From NCBI RefSeq assembly GCF_005405165.1, contig NZ_BJDN01000007.1, forward strand, positions 1 to 64,000: a DNA stretch of 64,000 nt. The letters run 5' to 3'. Below, one piece after another: positions 19,080-27,728 of the stretch (positions are counted from its first letter, which is position 1; every line of letters begins with the position of its first letter). Both the position numbers and the translations under genes were made by a program. Source of the DNA: Loigolactobacillus binensis (GTDB taxonomy: Bacteria > Bacillota > Bacilli > Lactobacillales > Lactobacillaceae). The notes under the pieces were generated by a model. That model did no database searches, was not told the origin of the DNA, and was given only the letters and a program-made list of their open reading frames with translations.

Positions 19080-19268
19080 AAATAGTGCAAAGATTGTTCT
19101 CTAATTGGTAGCAGGAACCGTTTAGTAACTACGGACAACCCCTAAAATTTGACTAAACGTGTTGTTATGCTCAGATATCCCTGCCTTGGGGCCGTACTCA
19201 CCTTAGATCAAGCGGCAAGCACTTCCCCTTCATTTTAAAGTTCTAACTTAAAATGACTTAATTCCAAA
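19080..19268 (-). ncRNA. Candidate structured leader or small RNA upstream of fabH
   Basis: No convincing protein frame occupies the roughly 500 bp between fabH and the upstream permease gene. Downstream of a good minus-strand promoter the transcript could fold: ATTTTAAGTT pairs with AACTTTAAAAT (19231-19255), and CGTTTAGT pairs with ACTAAACG across the 19119-19160 region, with GC-rich segments (GGCCCCAAGGC) between. No U-run terminator was found before fabH, so a leader is likelier than a free sRNA. I could not match it to a known riboswitch, T-box, 6S or SRP RNA. Existence and strand are inferred. Confidence 0.35.
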
Positions 19269-19275
19269 CAGATTA

Positions 19276-19304
19276 ATTATAATAAGCTGACGCGACATAA
19301 ACAA
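19276..19304 (-). promoter_or_regulatory. Promoter upstream of fabH
   Basis: TTGTTT (19299-19304), a 17-bp spacer and a perfect TATAAT (19276-19281) on the minus strand. Predicted start near 19269, about 270 nt before the fabH ATG. Confidence 0.65.
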
Positions 19305-19364
19305 GTCATCTGGTTGTAACTTGGTTTTTTATTAATAATTTGGTGGTTGTTAAGTTGAAGTGCT

Positions 19365-19373
19365 ATTATAACA
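19365..19373 (-). promoter_or_regulatory. Second possible fabH-side promoter (extended -10)
   Basis: TGTTATAAT on the minus strand, an extended -10 without a clear -35, just after the permease terminator. Confidence 0.35.
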
Positions 19374-19400
19374 TACTCACGTTAAGCGCCGTAGTTAAGC

Positions 19401-19440
19401 AAAAAAAGAATCGCGACATAAATAATATTATGCCGCGACC
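19401..19440 (-). terminator. Terminator after the amino-acid permease
   Basis: TCGCGGCATAA pairs with TTATGTCGCGA (one mismatch) and is followed by seven T on the minus strand. Confidence 0.88.
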
Positions 19441-19501
19441 CTTTACTTTTTTCAAATCATAGACTTAAAGTGCCTAGTTGCACACTTGCTTAGGGCATAC
19501 T

Positions 19502-20920
19502 TTATTCTTCCTGTTGGCGGGTAACACTGTGCCAATAACCATAACTGAAGTAAACGATCAACCCAATGACCAACCAAATAATAAAGGCAACCCAGGTAAA
19601 CAAACGTAACTGCGTCATCAATACAATACAAAAGATAAATGACAACCACGGCAAATACGGATAAAACGGTACTTTAAAGGACTTAGGTGCGTTGCCTAAA
19701 ACTTTATCCTTGCGCAAGAACACCACCCCAACCGAAACCAAGGCGAAGGCAAACAAGGTCCCGATGTTCACCAGTTCAGCAATTCGGTCCAACGGAATAA
19801 TTGCGGCAAAAATTGCGGCGATCAAACCAAAAACCCAAGTGTTTAAAACAGGGACATGGGTTTTTCGATTTAATTTCATCAATCCCTTAGGCAATAAGCC
19901 ATCACGACTGATTGCAAACAAGAGGCGCGTGCCCCCGTAGGACATGACCAACAATACCGTTGTCATGCCGATCACAGCGCCAACAGAAACGATCCCTGCT
20001 ACCCAATTTTGCTGCATTAATCCAAGGGCAAAAGCAACTGGATCATCAACATTTAACTTCGTGTAGTGGACAACACCCGTTAAAACTGTGGATAAAATCG
20101 TGTAAAGCAGTGTGGTGATGATCAAGGAAGTAATGATCCCGATCGGCATATCCCGTTGCGGATTTTTAACTTCCTCCGAAGCCGTTGAAACGGCGTCAAA
20201 GCCAATATAGGCGTAAAAGGCCACTGATGCACCAGTTAAGACCCCATGAAACCCAAAAGGTAAAAAGGGATGCCAGTTAGTTGGCTTAATGTAAAACGCC
20301 CCGACAACCACAAATAACACGATCACGGAGATCTTGATCAAAACCATCACATTATTGACCCGCGTTGATTCAGTGATTCCGCCAGTTAACAGCAATGCGA
20401 TCAATAGAACAACGATAAAGGCTGGCAAATTAAACACCGCACCCGCCTTACTGGCCGTCCCTGCGGCAGCCGTCAGCGCCACCGGTAATTTTAAGCCAAA
20501 ACCGGCTAAAATATTTTGAAAATACGCCGACCAACTGACCGCCACCGATGAAACGGCAAATAAATATTCTGAGATCAACGCCCAACCTAAGATCCAGGCC
20601 AGAAATTCGCCAAAAATACTATAAATATAAGTATAGGCACTACCAGCTAACGGGATCGTTGATGAAAATTCTGAGTAACACAGCGCCGCTAACGAACAGA
20701 CCACAGCTGCCAACAAAAAGGAAAACATTACCCCTGGGCCGGTATATTGAGCCGCCAAGATCCCCGGTAAAATGAAGATCCCTGAACCAACGATCGCGCC
20801 AACACCCATCATACTCAAACTAAAAGCCGACAAGTTTTTTTCCAGCCCTTGTTTTGAGTTCGCCAACGCATCTAAGTCAATGTGTTTGCGCACAAATAAA
20901 TTCTTTAATGTAAACTTCAA
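19502..20920 (-). CDS. APC-family amino-acid permease, cationic amino-acid transporter type
   Basis: A membrane transporter of about 472 residues with some twelve hydrophobic segments. The first helix has GVGAIVGSGIFILPG, the APC unwound substrate-binding helix. GFDAVSTASEEVKNPQRDMPIGI is the helix 6 signature of the CAT/YfnA subgroup. The start is taken as TTG 20920, because AGGAGG lies 9 nt upstream; a longer ATG frame from 20959 would contain that site in its codons. A short leader with a hairpin and T run precedes it. Substrate not assigned. Confidence 0.85.
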   Translation of the reverse strand: MKFTLKNLFVRKHIDLDALANSKQGLEKNLSAFSLSMMGVGAIVGSGIFILPGILAAQYTGPGVMFSFLLAAVVCSLAALCYSEFSSTIPLAGSAYTYIYSIFGEFLAWILGWALISEYLFAVSSVAVSWSAYFQNILAGFGLKLPVALTAAAGTASKAGAVFNLPAFIVVLLIALLLTGGITESTRVNNVMVLIKISVIVLFVVVGAFYIKPTNWHPFLPFGFHGVLTGASVAFYAYIGFDAVSTASEEVKNPQRDMPIGIITSLIITTLLYTILSTVLTGVVHYTKLNVDDPVAFALGLMQQNWVAGIVSVGAVIGMTTVLLVMSYGGTRLLFAISRDGLLPKGLMKLNRKTHVPVLNTWVFGLIAAIFAAIIPLDRIAELVNIGTLFAFALVSVGVVFLRKDKVLGNAPKSFKVPFYPYLPWLSFIFCIVLMTQLRLFTWVAFIIWLVIGLIVYFSYGYWHSVTRQQEE

Positions 20921-20944
20921 TATTAATTTCCTCCTGACACTCAC

Positions 20945-20985
20945 AAAAAAATGGCGCAATACCGCTTTAGCGCAACCACACCCGC
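20945..20985 (-). terminator. Possible attenuator hairpin in the permease leader
   Basis: On the minus strand GTGG-TT-GCGC can pair with GCGCCAT and is followed by TTTTTTT, ending about 25 nt before the TTG start. The stem is imperfect. The leader is too short for a T-box. Confidence 0.4.
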
Positions 20986-21044
20986 TGTGCTGGTCTTTTT
21001 AACCAATCACGATACTATCGTCAATTTCATTGTTTAGCCATTTA

Positions 21045-21073
21045 ATTTTAATGCATCTCTTATTCTGTGTCAA
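21045..21073 (-). promoter_or_regulatory. Promoter of the amino-acid permease
   Basis: A perfect -35 TTGACA (21068-21073), a 17-bp spacer and TAAAAT (21045-21050) on the minus strand. Confidence 0.7.
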
Positions 21074-21104
21074 TTTTCTAAGAATCAAAGTGACATCAGT
21101 GTAC

Positions 21105-21130
21105 AAAAAAAATCGCCGGCTAGCGGCGAT
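21105..21130 (-). terminator. Terminator after the mleS-mleP unit
   Basis: ATCGCCG-ctagc-CGGCGAT hairpin followed by eight T on the minus strand, directly after the transporter stop. Confidence 0.88.
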
Positions 21131-21136
21131 CTAAAT

Positions 21137-22099
21137 TTAAATAAATTGAATCAATTCCATTAAAATTGGCACGACGATCACGAAAAGGACCGTACTTGTC
21201 GTCACAACGTTAGTCGCATATTCCACATCACCATGTGACTGTCCCGCCAAGATCGGTAAAACGGCTAAGCCAGGAGCAGCGGCCTGGATGATCAAGGTGC
21301 TTGATTCCAAATTAGGAATACCGGCGCCACCACTTTTACCGATAATCAACATTAAGATCATCAACGCTGGCGCAATGACGAAACGGCCTAACAACGCCCA
21401 AACTGTATCACGATCAAAATGGATCGAGGCCAAACCAGCATCGGCTAAAACGATACCGATATAGATCAATGACATCGGTGTGACAATCCCGCCAACCATG
21501 GATAACGTGCTATCGATCCATGCCGGAACGGGAATTGCTAACAGCAGAAAAACCAAAGCAACCAAGAAACCGATCAATGGTGCTGGCAATAACTTACGCC
21601 AATTAAACGGTTCCTTATGACTTTTATCCTTCGTTGGATCATCATTGGAAATAAAGAAGACACCGACGGCCCAAGTAGAAACAGTATTCATCACATAATA
21701 GATCAGGAAGTACGGCATACTTTTTTCACCGAATAACGCTAAATTTAGTGGTAACCCAATAAAAATCGTATTGGCGTTAACAAACATATTAATAAACGTG
21801 CCCCGGCGTCCAGGCCGAATGTGTAATAGCTTAGTCAGTAGCCACGCGACAATGTAACCAAGCGTGAAGCTCCCAAAAGCATACAATAAGCCACCAGACA
21901 GACTAACTAACTTGTCCCGGGTCAAATATTTTAACACGGAAACGAAAATCGAAGCCGGTAACGCAATATTCATGATCAAAAAGGAAATACTAGTTTTAAA
22001 TTTTTCATCGAATTTATTTTTTTTACGTAGGTAAAACCCTAAGGCAATCACTAAAATAATTTCGACAACACTTTCGACTGACGTCATAAATGCAGTCAT
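21137..22099 (-). CDS. mleP: Malate permease, AEC family
   Basis: A 320-residue membrane protein with about ten hydrophobic segments. NANTIFIGLPLNLALFGEKS is the conserved AEC helix break. It lies 15 bp after the malolactic enzyme gene, with no terminator between and a shared terminator after it. That arrangement is the well-known mleS-mleP unit, in which the permease imports L-malate and exports L-lactate. GGGGTG lies before the ATG. Function is inferred from context; the sequence alone supports only an organic-anion AEC carrier. Confidence 0.85.
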   Translation of the reverse strand: MTAFMTSVESVVEIILVIALGFYLRKKNKFDEKFKTSISFLIMNIALPASIFVSVLKYLTRDKLVSLSGGLLYAFGSFTLGYIVAWLLTKLLHIRPGRRGTFINMFVNANTIFIGLPLNLALFGEKSMPYFLIYYVMNTVSTWAVGVFFISNDDPTKDKSHKEPFNWRKLLPAPLIGFLVALVFLLLAIPVPAWIDSTLSMVGGIVTPMSLIYIGIVLADAGLASIHFDRDTVWALLGRFVIAPALMILMLIIGKSGGAGIPNLESSTLIIQAAAPGLAVLPILAGQSHGDVEYATNVVTTSTVLFVIVVPILMELIQFI

Positions 22100-22113
22100 T
22101 GATCAACACCCCA

Positions 22114-23742
22114 TTATTTATATTCTGGTACCCATTTTAAGTTAGTTACGGCCGCGTCCACATCCGTGATCGGCTGCCGATTTAATTGCTGGGCAACGGC
22201 ACTGTGTGCAACAGCGGTGGCTACAGTCTGTGAGAATTCGGCCAATTTGGAAACTGGCGGTAACACCGCAGCACCTGGTTGGCTGGCGTCAACAATGCCA
22301 CCTAGCGAGTGCGCCGCTGCCGAAATCATGGTGTCATTTAAACGTGTCGCCGTTGCGGCCAACGTCCCTAAACCTAAGCCAGGATAAACTAAAGCATTGT
22401 TGGCCTGACCGATTTGGTAAGTGACCCCTTTGTAAGTCACATCTGCAGCGGGAATTCCGGTTGCCACCAAGGCGCGGCCATCCGTCCACGCAATTAAATC
22501 AGCGGCTTTGGCTTCAGCTAATTTAGTTGGGTTAGACAATGGGAAAATAATTGGCCGGTCAGTATGGGCCGCCATTTCCTTAACAATTGTTTCGGTAAAT
22601 GCCCCTGGCTGAGTTGACGTTCCGACTAAAATCGTTGGTTGCACGGCTTTGACCACCGCAGCTAAGTTAGTCAACTCAGCTGCGTTAGTAAATTCACTGC
22701 GTTGCCGCGCAAATAATTTTTGTTCTGGCGTCAAAGTTGGATCATCGCTGAACAGTAATCCTTGCTTATCCACTAAATAAAAATGCCGCCGTGCTTCATC
22801 CGGTGTCAAACCAGCTTCCACCATTTCGTCAAAGATCCGGCTAGTAATACCGGCGCCGGCAGTTCCGGCACCAAAGGACAGATAAACCTGATCCGTGAAT
22901 TTTTGTTGAGAAATTTGTAGCGCCCCTAAAATGCCAGCTAAAACAATAATTCCTGTCCCTTGAATATCATCGTTGAAGGTCGTGATCTTGTCTTGATAAC
23001 GATTCAAAATATTAGCAGCATTACTGCGGCCAAAATCTTCCCAATGCAAGTACAATTCTGGGAATAAGTCTTCAGCAGCGGCCACAAAATGATCCACAAA
23101 GTCATCATAACGTTGCCCGCGGATCCGTTCATGCTGATTACCTAGATACAAAGGATCAGCCATTAGCTTTTGATTATTAGTTCCTGCATCTAAAACAACG
23201 GGTAAGACGGTACTAGGGTCAATACCGGCGGCAGCAGTATAAACCATTAATTTACCCACCGCAATATCAACACCATTTGTACCCCAATCGCCAATCCCTA
23301 AAATACCTTCAGCATCAGTGACAACGATCAACTTAATGTCACGACCGGCGGCAGCATGACGCAAAGTTTCTTTGATCGTTGCATCGTCTTCATCGATCGA
23401 TAAGAAGGCTGCTCCTTGGGACTGTACATACAATTCACTGTAATTTTCAATGGTATCGGCGATCGTAGGATCATAAACGATCGGCATAAATTCAACTACA
23501 TGTTGACTAAATAGCTTATAGAATAGGACCCGGTTGGTATTAAAGATTGCCATCAAAAACAACCGTTTTTCCAGATCAGATGATTTCGTTTGGTACTGCG
23601 CGTATGTTTGTTCAACTTGCTGCGCCAAAGTTTGAATCTGCGGTGGCACCAAACCGGTCAAACCAAGTTCTTGCCGTTCAGCGGCCGTAAAAGCAGTTCC
23701 TTTGTTTAGAAATGGATCATTTAAAATTGTTTGTGGATTCAT
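22114..23742 (-). CDS. mleS: Malolactic enzyme
   Basis: A 542-residue NAD- and manganese-dependent enzyme of the malic enzyme family that decarboxylates L-malate directly to L-lactate and CO2, consuming acid and supporting the proton gradient. Strong similarity to the known malolactic enzyme is visible in [22 protein letters not shown]-type N-terminal segments, [43 protein letters not shown] and the NAD loop [13 protein letters not shown] 23742 is chosen, with AAAGGGAG 9 nt upstream; an open frame extends 18 codons further without support. It is followed by mleP, with mleR divergent. Confidence 0.94.
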   Translation of the reverse strand: MNPQTILNDPFLNKGTAFTAAERQELGLTGLVPPQIQTLAQQVEQTYAQYQTKSSDLEKRLFLMAIFNTNRVLFYKLFSQHVVEFMPIVYDPTIADTIENYSELYVQSQGAAFLSIDEDDATIKETLRHAAAGRDIKLIVVTDAEGILGIGDWGTNGVDIAVGKLMVYTAAAGIDPSTVLPVVLDAGTNNQKLMADPLYLGNQHERIRGQRYDDFVDHFVAAAEDLFPELYLHWEDFGRSNAANILNRYQDKITTFNDDIQGTGIIVLAGILGALQISQQKFTDQVYLSFGAGTAGAGITSRIFDEMVEAGLTPDEARRHFYLVDKQGLLFSDDPTLTPEQKLFARQRSEFTNAAELTNLAAVVKAVQPTILVGTSTQPGAFTETIVKEMAAHTDRPIIFPLSNPTKLAEAKAADLIAWTDGRALVATGIPAADVTYKGVTYQIGQANNALVYPGLGLGTLAATATRLNDTMISAAAHSLGGIVDASQPGAAVLPPVSKLAEFSQTVATAVAHSAVAQQLNRQPITDVDAAVTNLKWVPEYK

Positions 23743-23783
23743 AAAAAGCGCTCCCTTTAAGTCATTAATAAGTTCATGACCGT

Positions 23784-23842
23784 AGTCTACACGCAAGCAA
23801 AACTTATAGTCAAACCCAGCAACTGTGATAAAATATTTTTAT
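23784..23842. promoter_or_regulatory. mleR-mleS divergent control region
   Basis: Between the divergent genes lies ATAA-N7-TTAT (23828-23842), a T-N11-A type palindrome typical of LysR operators. A minus-strand promoter for mleS can be read as TTGACT-N18-TAGACT (23784-23813). A second loose pair, ATAAGT/ACTTAT, flanks it. The poor -10 fits an activated promoter. Binding by MleR is inferred. Confidence 0.5.
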
Positions 23843-23866
23843 ATGAGCACAAAAGGAGGAGCTATT

Positions 23867-24751
23867 ATGAACTTACGCGACTTAACTTACTTTGACGCTT
23901 TAGCAACCTTAAAAAATTACACCGCTGTTGCCCAGCGGTTTCACGTTAGCCAACCTACGATCACTTACGCGATCAAACGCTTGGAAATAGAGTTAGACAC
24001 ACAATTACTATTGCGCGATCGTTCCCACCGGCAGATCGAACTGACCACTAACGGGCAACAATTCGAACAACATGTGGCCTTGATCTTACATGAATTAAAA
24101 TTGGCGCGAACCGAGATCACCGCCAGTCGCCAACAAAAAGTTAAGTTTGGCTTACCACCGATCATTGGGACGTACTACTTTCCAAAATTGGCGCAGCGCT
24201 TGGCGCAACACGGCCTGATCAGTCACCTAAATACACTGGAAGCTGGCTCTAGTACGCTTTTACAACAGCTGCGCACCGGTGAAGTTGATCTGGCTTTATT
24301 AGGCTCCACTACCCCGCTGACAGATCAATTGATCGCGGCCGAAATTTTATATCAGCAACCATTTAAAATCATTGTCAGTCCCGAACATCCGTTGGCCCAA
24401 GCTGGCAAAGTTGCGTTTACGCAATTGGCAAATGAAAACTTCGTTACCTTAAAGGAAGGTTTCGTTCACCCCGCCGCTTTACGCCAATTAGCACAGCCAG
24501 CTGGCTTTACGCCTAATGTCGTTTACACCACACCCGATATCAGCGTTTTGAAAAGTATGGTCGCCGAAAATATTGGTATCGGCTTTTTGACGGCTTTGGC
24601 GATCTCCCCAGCCGATAATGTGATCGCCTTAGAACTAGCCGATGTTAAGCCACCGCAATTTCTGATTTCGTTGGCCTACCGTAAAAACCAGGTGCAATCT
24701 GCTTTGCAACAAAAACTGATCACCCAATTACAACAGCCACTCAAGGCATAA
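23867..24751 (+). CDS. mleR: LysR-family regulator of malolactic fermentation
   Basis: A 294-residue LysR-type transcription factor. The N-terminal helix-turn-helix is MNLRDLTYFDALATLKNY, then AVAQRFHVSQPTITYAIKRL. The rest is a periplasmic-binding-like effector domain, with VDLALLGSTTPL and MVAENIGIGFLTALA. AAGGAGGAG precedes ATG 23867. It is divergent from mleS, as in Lactococcus lactis, where MleR with malate activates mleS. Binding of malate here is inferred from context. Confidence 0.88.
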   Translation: MNLRDLTYFDALATLKNYTAVAQRFHVSQPTITYAIKRLEIELDTQLLLRDRSHRQIELTTNGQQFEQHVALILHELKLARTEITASRQQKVKFGLPPIIGTYYFPKLAQRLAQHGLISHLNTLEAGSSTLLQQLRTGEVDLALLGSTTPLTDQLIAAEILYQQPFKIIVSPEHPLAQAGKVAFTQLANENFVTLKEGFVHPAALRQLAQPAGFTPNVVYTTPDISVLKSMVAENIGIGFLTALAISPADNVIALELADVKPPQFLISLAYRKNQVQSALQQKLITQLQQPLKA

Positions 24752-24786
24752 AAAAAGTCACGCCACCTTGATCAGGGTGCCGTGAC
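24750..24786 (-). terminator. Terminator after the amidase gene
   Basis: GTCACGGCACC pairs with GGTGGCGTGAC and is followed by seven T on the minus strand. It overlaps the end of convergent mleR. Confidence 0.87.
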
Positions 24787-24836
24787 CAGCTATTTATTTT
24801 CGGAACCACCACGCCGTATTAAGTCGTTTTTCGGGT

Positions 24837-25715
24837 TTAATTGGCCGTGTAGTTTGCTAAACCTTTATAAACTAACCGTGCAACTTGCTGCTGATACGCA
24901 CTGGAACTGATGTACGAATAATCAGTGTAATCGTTAATATAACCCATTTCCAACAAGACAGCCGGCATTGTGCTATCCCGAATAACTTGGAAATTACCGT
25001 AAGCTGTGCCCCGATTGTCCAAAGTCAAAGTATTCAACGATTTGGATAAGGTTTTGGCAAAAGTTTTACTAGCTTTATGATAATAATAAGTGGTAAAACC
25101 AGTTGCGGTGTTCGCCTCGGGAGAAGAATCAAAATGGAAACTGATAAACAGACTTGCTCCCTGCTTGTTGGCTAATTTAGGGCGCGCTGCTAAGGCGACA
25201 CTGGTGTCACTGCTACGGGTCATGATCACCCGTGCGTGGCTGGCCTTTAATTGTTGCTGCAATGCCAGCCCCATTTTTAAGGTGTATTTCTTCTCATAAG
25301 TCCCATTTGTGGCTAACGCACCTGAATCGACGCCACCATGACCAGGATCGATCACGATGGTTTGTTCCGCTAAACGGTTAGTTGCCGTTGTCGCGTTATA
25401 ATCGCTATTGATCAGCCACGACGGCAACCAACCGATTTTACCTGCATAGGTGACCTTATCCCAACCATTTTTCTTACTTAAATAACCGATTTTAGCGCCA
25501 CTTTTGACTGTCGCCACTGCCTTACTGGAGTTAGGCGCTTGACGCATGATCAATGCTGGTGCAGAAACTGTGATCGTTTTGGTCGCCTTTTCATTGGGCT
25601 GCGTCACGTGTTTAATACCCAACCAAATCGCACCACATACCAAAATCAATACTATGATCTGAGCAATACGAAAAGTCATTAATTGTTTTTTGCGTCGCTG
25701 CTGCGCTCGTTTCAA
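24837..25715 (-). CDS. N-acetylmuramoyl-L-alanine amidase with SH3b domain
   Basis: A secreted or membrane-anchored cell-wall hydrolase of about 292 residues. An N-terminal membrane helix (IAQIIVLILVCGAIWLGIKH) is followed by an SH3b-like domain (about residues 50-105; IMRQAPNSSKAVATVKSGAK) and an Amidase_3 domain. Zinc ligands appear in TIVIDPGHGGVDSGA, in ISFHFDSS and at VLLEMGYINDYTDY (catalytic Glu). It should cleave between muramic acid and the stem peptide. TTG 25715 is preferred, as AAAAGG then lies at proper distance; GTG 25724 is too close to it. Stand-alone gene, role in growth or separation unknown. Confidence 0.88.
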   Translation of the reverse strand: MKRAQQRRKKQLMTFRIAQIIVLILVCGAIWLGIKHVTQPNEKATKTITVSAPALIMRQAPNSSKAVATVKSGAKIGYLSKKNGWDKVTYAGKIGWLPSWLINSDYNATTATNRLAEQTIVIDPGHGGVDSGALATNGTYEKKYTLKMGLALQQQLKASHARVIMTRSSDTSVALAARPKLANKQGASLFISFHFDSSPEANTATGFTTYYYHKASKTFAKTLSKSLNTLTLDNRGTAYGNFQVIRDSTMPAVLLEMGYINDYTDYSYISSSAYQQQVARLVYKGLANYTAN

Positions 25716-25724
25716 ACTGGTCAC

Positions 25725-25971
25725 CTTTTCATCATCTAATTTATTTCGTAACGTCTATTTTACGCATCTTAGCTAAAAATAACCTTAAAATTTTTATTAA
25801 TAATTCTGATTACCCTACATCGCGAATCAGGTGCGCCCTTCAAGTACGCCTAAAACACTCGGCTAGCCGTACCACAAGCACCGTTTACACTCAGATTACT
25901 AAATAGCTTAATATACAAACTGATTGCCGCGCTTCTGACCTACCTTCATATAGAAGTTAAGCGATTTAGAC
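25725..25971. other. Intergenic stretch without recognised genes
   Basis: Between the amidase start and the tmRNA terminator I see no credible frame with a binding site, no tRNA and no clear hairpin. It presumably holds the amidase promoter. Confidence 0.5.
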
Positions 25972-26014
25972 AAAAAAATAACCCTACTAATCATTGATTT
26001 AGCAAGGTTATTTT
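25972..26014 (-). terminator. Terminator after tmRNA
   Basis: AAAATAACC-TTGCTAAATCA pairs with GATTAGTAG-GGTTATTTT, followed by a T run on the minus strand. Confidence 0.85.
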
Positions 26015-26043
26015 ACACTGCGGCAGCTATTGAATTTTAAAAA

Positions 26044-26411
26044 TGGAGGCGGCGGGAGTCGAACCCGCGTCCAAGCATATTGCCTCTAAGATATCTACGC
26101 TCATAGTTATCTTATTTAGAAATTCGCCTAATCCAAACGCCAGACCACACGGCAACCAGAACTAGACTATCCTGATGATCTCTTGTAAAAACTGCAGGTG
26201 GAAGTTTTTACCGTAGTCCACTTAATTTGAGACCCGTATCCAACACATGGACGATGCTAGGCGGATCTACGCAGCTACTGTTTAGGCAGCTAAAGCGTAA
26301 GAGTTGTTATTGTTTTTAGCAGTTATATTAACTGTTAACGTTTTAACGTAGTCGTAACCTACGAAGCGCAATCTTAGCTCAAACTACACCTGTCGAATCC
26401 TAAACGTCCCC
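26044..26411 (-). ncRNA. ssrA: Transfer-messenger RNA (tmRNA)
   Basis: The 5' end is GGGGACGTTTAGGATTCGAC and the 3' end is the tRNA-like GGTTCGACTCCCGCCGCC-TCCA, with CCA encoded. The tag frame runs from 26320 to 26282 and encodes AKNNNNSYALAA, then TAA; the YALAA end is the usual degradation signal. The RNA is about 368 nt, normal for Firmicutes. It rescues stalled ribosomes with SmpB, which is not in the window. Confidence 0.97.
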
Positions 26412-26464
26412 ATATATTACCTAAATAGTATAGCATCGAATTGGCCAAGCGCCAAGCAGTTTGC

Positions 26465-26911
26465 TTAGAATACTTCACCAGTAAAGGGCTTCTCCGGTAA
26501 ATGTTCAAAATTTAATTGCGTTAATTCGATCAGTTGGTGGCAATAGTGATGCAGTCCCTGTGCGATCATCAAATTAACACTGTGATGTTGTTGGTAATAA
26601 ACCACCACCGGGATCTGTTTAGCCACAGCATAACCGATCTCAAACATCGTACCGGGATCGCTGTAGCCAGCCTTATAATCGTAAACTGCCACCACAACAT
26701 CCGCGCTGGTCAGACCCGCCAGATCCTCATGGTAAGCCAGATTGCGCCACTGCGGAGTGCCAAATTCCAAGCCCGCCGCGTTAGTATCGTTCATCGGCAC
26801 AAAAATATTGGCCACCGTTGGATTTTGCTTCAAGGTTTGTTCCACTGCCTGTAAGCGTTCGATCTGATCATCATCAAAAAATGGTGCCGCAAGATAAATA
26901 TTAGCTGCCAC
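26465..26911 (-). CDS. ntd: Nucleoside 2-deoxyribosyltransferase
   Basis: A 148-residue cytoplasmic enzyme that transfers 2-deoxyribose between nucleobases, part of nucleoside salvage typical of lactobacilli. The N-terminus IYLAAPFFDDDQIERL and the catalytic region VVVAVYDYKAGYSDPGTMFEIGYA (nucleophilic Glu in MFEIG) match the family. GTG start with TTAGGAG upstream. Type I (purine only) or type II cannot be told from the sequence. Stand-alone gene after tmRNA. Confidence 0.85.
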   Translation of the reverse strand: MAANIYLAAPFFDDDQIERLQAVEQTLKQNPTVANIFVPMNDTNAAGLEFGTPQWRNLAYHEDLAGLTSADVVVAVYDYKAGYSDPGTMFEIGYAVAKQIPVVVYYQQHHSVNLMIAQGLHHYCHQLIELTQLNFEHLPEKPFTGEVF

Positions 26912-27014
26912 AGTAAATTGCTCCTAACTGAAATTAATAGTAGTGCCATTATACGTTAAAAACGAACAAAATTCAATCAGAAATATGATTCATTCGGCTT
27001 ATTCTACAACATTT

Positions 27015-27051
27015 AAAAGGGTCAAAACCCGCAGGTTTTGACCCTTTTTTT
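27015..27051. terminator. Terminator after the ABC transporter pair
   Basis: AAAGGGTCAAAAC pairs with GTTTTGACCCTTT around a six-base loop, with T runs on both strands, so it can act in both directions. Confidence 0.85.
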
Positions 27052-27056
27052 AACGC

Positions 27057-27713
27057 TTAACTAACCATAAATTGGCGTTCTGCTAATTTAATTTGAACGT
27101 CACCTTTTTGCGCGATTTTTGTATCATGGGTAACAATGATCACCGTTTTATGATGTTTATGGGCTAGATCTTGAAATAATTTAACGATCATCGCGGAGTT
27201 CTCATCATCCAAATTACCGGTGGGCTCATCGGCGATCACAATATTGGCATCCACTAGCATGGCGCGAATGATCGCCACTCGTTGCTGTTGACCACCTGAA
27301 AGCTGCTGCACGTTTTTCTTTGCGTCTGCTTCCTCGATGCCGACACCTTTTAACGCATCCAAAACATATTGTTTGTCGTTTTTATGCTGCGAAGCGGTGA
27401 CGGCCAACGCGGTCAGCACATTGTCCAGTGCCGACATATACATCAACAAATTATATTGTTGGAACACAATGGCGACCTTGTGTTTACGATAATTAGTGGC
27501 GCCGATCTTTTCAATATTTTCACCATCGAGAAAAATTTCTCCCGCCTGTGGTTTATCCAAACCAGCAATGAAAGCTAAGAAAGTCGTTTTGCCTGAGCCG
27601 GATGCGCCGACGATCGTATAAACTTTATCCGCAGTAAAGCTTAGATTAACATTCTCGTAAAGCGGTTTACCTGATTTACCATACCAATGAGTCAAATTTT
27701 TAACGGTTAACAT
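27057..27713 (-). CDS. ABC transporter ATP-binding protein, MacB/LolD type
   Basis: A 218-residue ATPase. Walker A is GASGSGKTTFL, the Q-loop is VFQQYNLLMYMSALDN, the signature is [15 protein letters not shown], Walker B is IVIADEPTGNLDD and the H-loop is VIIVTHD. The ADEPTGNLD sequence and the phrase length mark the MacB/LolD (3.A.1.122) group, which pairs with FtsX-like permeases. It is 16 bp after its permease gene. Substrate unknown; this class often handles peptides, antibiotics or lipoproteins by mechanotransmission. Confidence 0.9.
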   Translation of the reverse strand: MLTVKNLTHWYGKSGKPLYENVNLSFTADKVYTIVGASGSGKTTFLAFIAGLDKPQAGEIFLDGENIEKIGATNYRKHKVAIVFQQYNLLMYMSALDNVLTALAVTASQHKNDKQYVLDALKGVGIEEADAKKNVQQLSGGQQQRVAIIRAMLVDANIVIADEPTGNLDDENSAMIVKLFQDLAHKHHKTVIIVTHDTKIAQKGDVQIKLAERQFMVS

Positions 27714-27728
27714 AAGTTAAGCCTCCCT

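Noticed and set aside
19080-19268. 6S RNA, SRP RNA, T-box or known riboswitch in the fabH leader
   Set aside because: I could not find the SRP GGAAG core, the T-box GGAACC motif or a known riboswitch core; left as unassigned structured RNA.
20940-21040. T-box in front of the amino-acid permease
   Set aside because: The leader is only about 118 nt, and GGGTGTGGTTGCGC only loosely resembles the T-box consensus.
26534-26854. Plus-strand ORF opposite the deoxyribosyltransferase
   Set aside because: Antisense shadow of a well-conserved enzyme gene, with no ribosome binding site.
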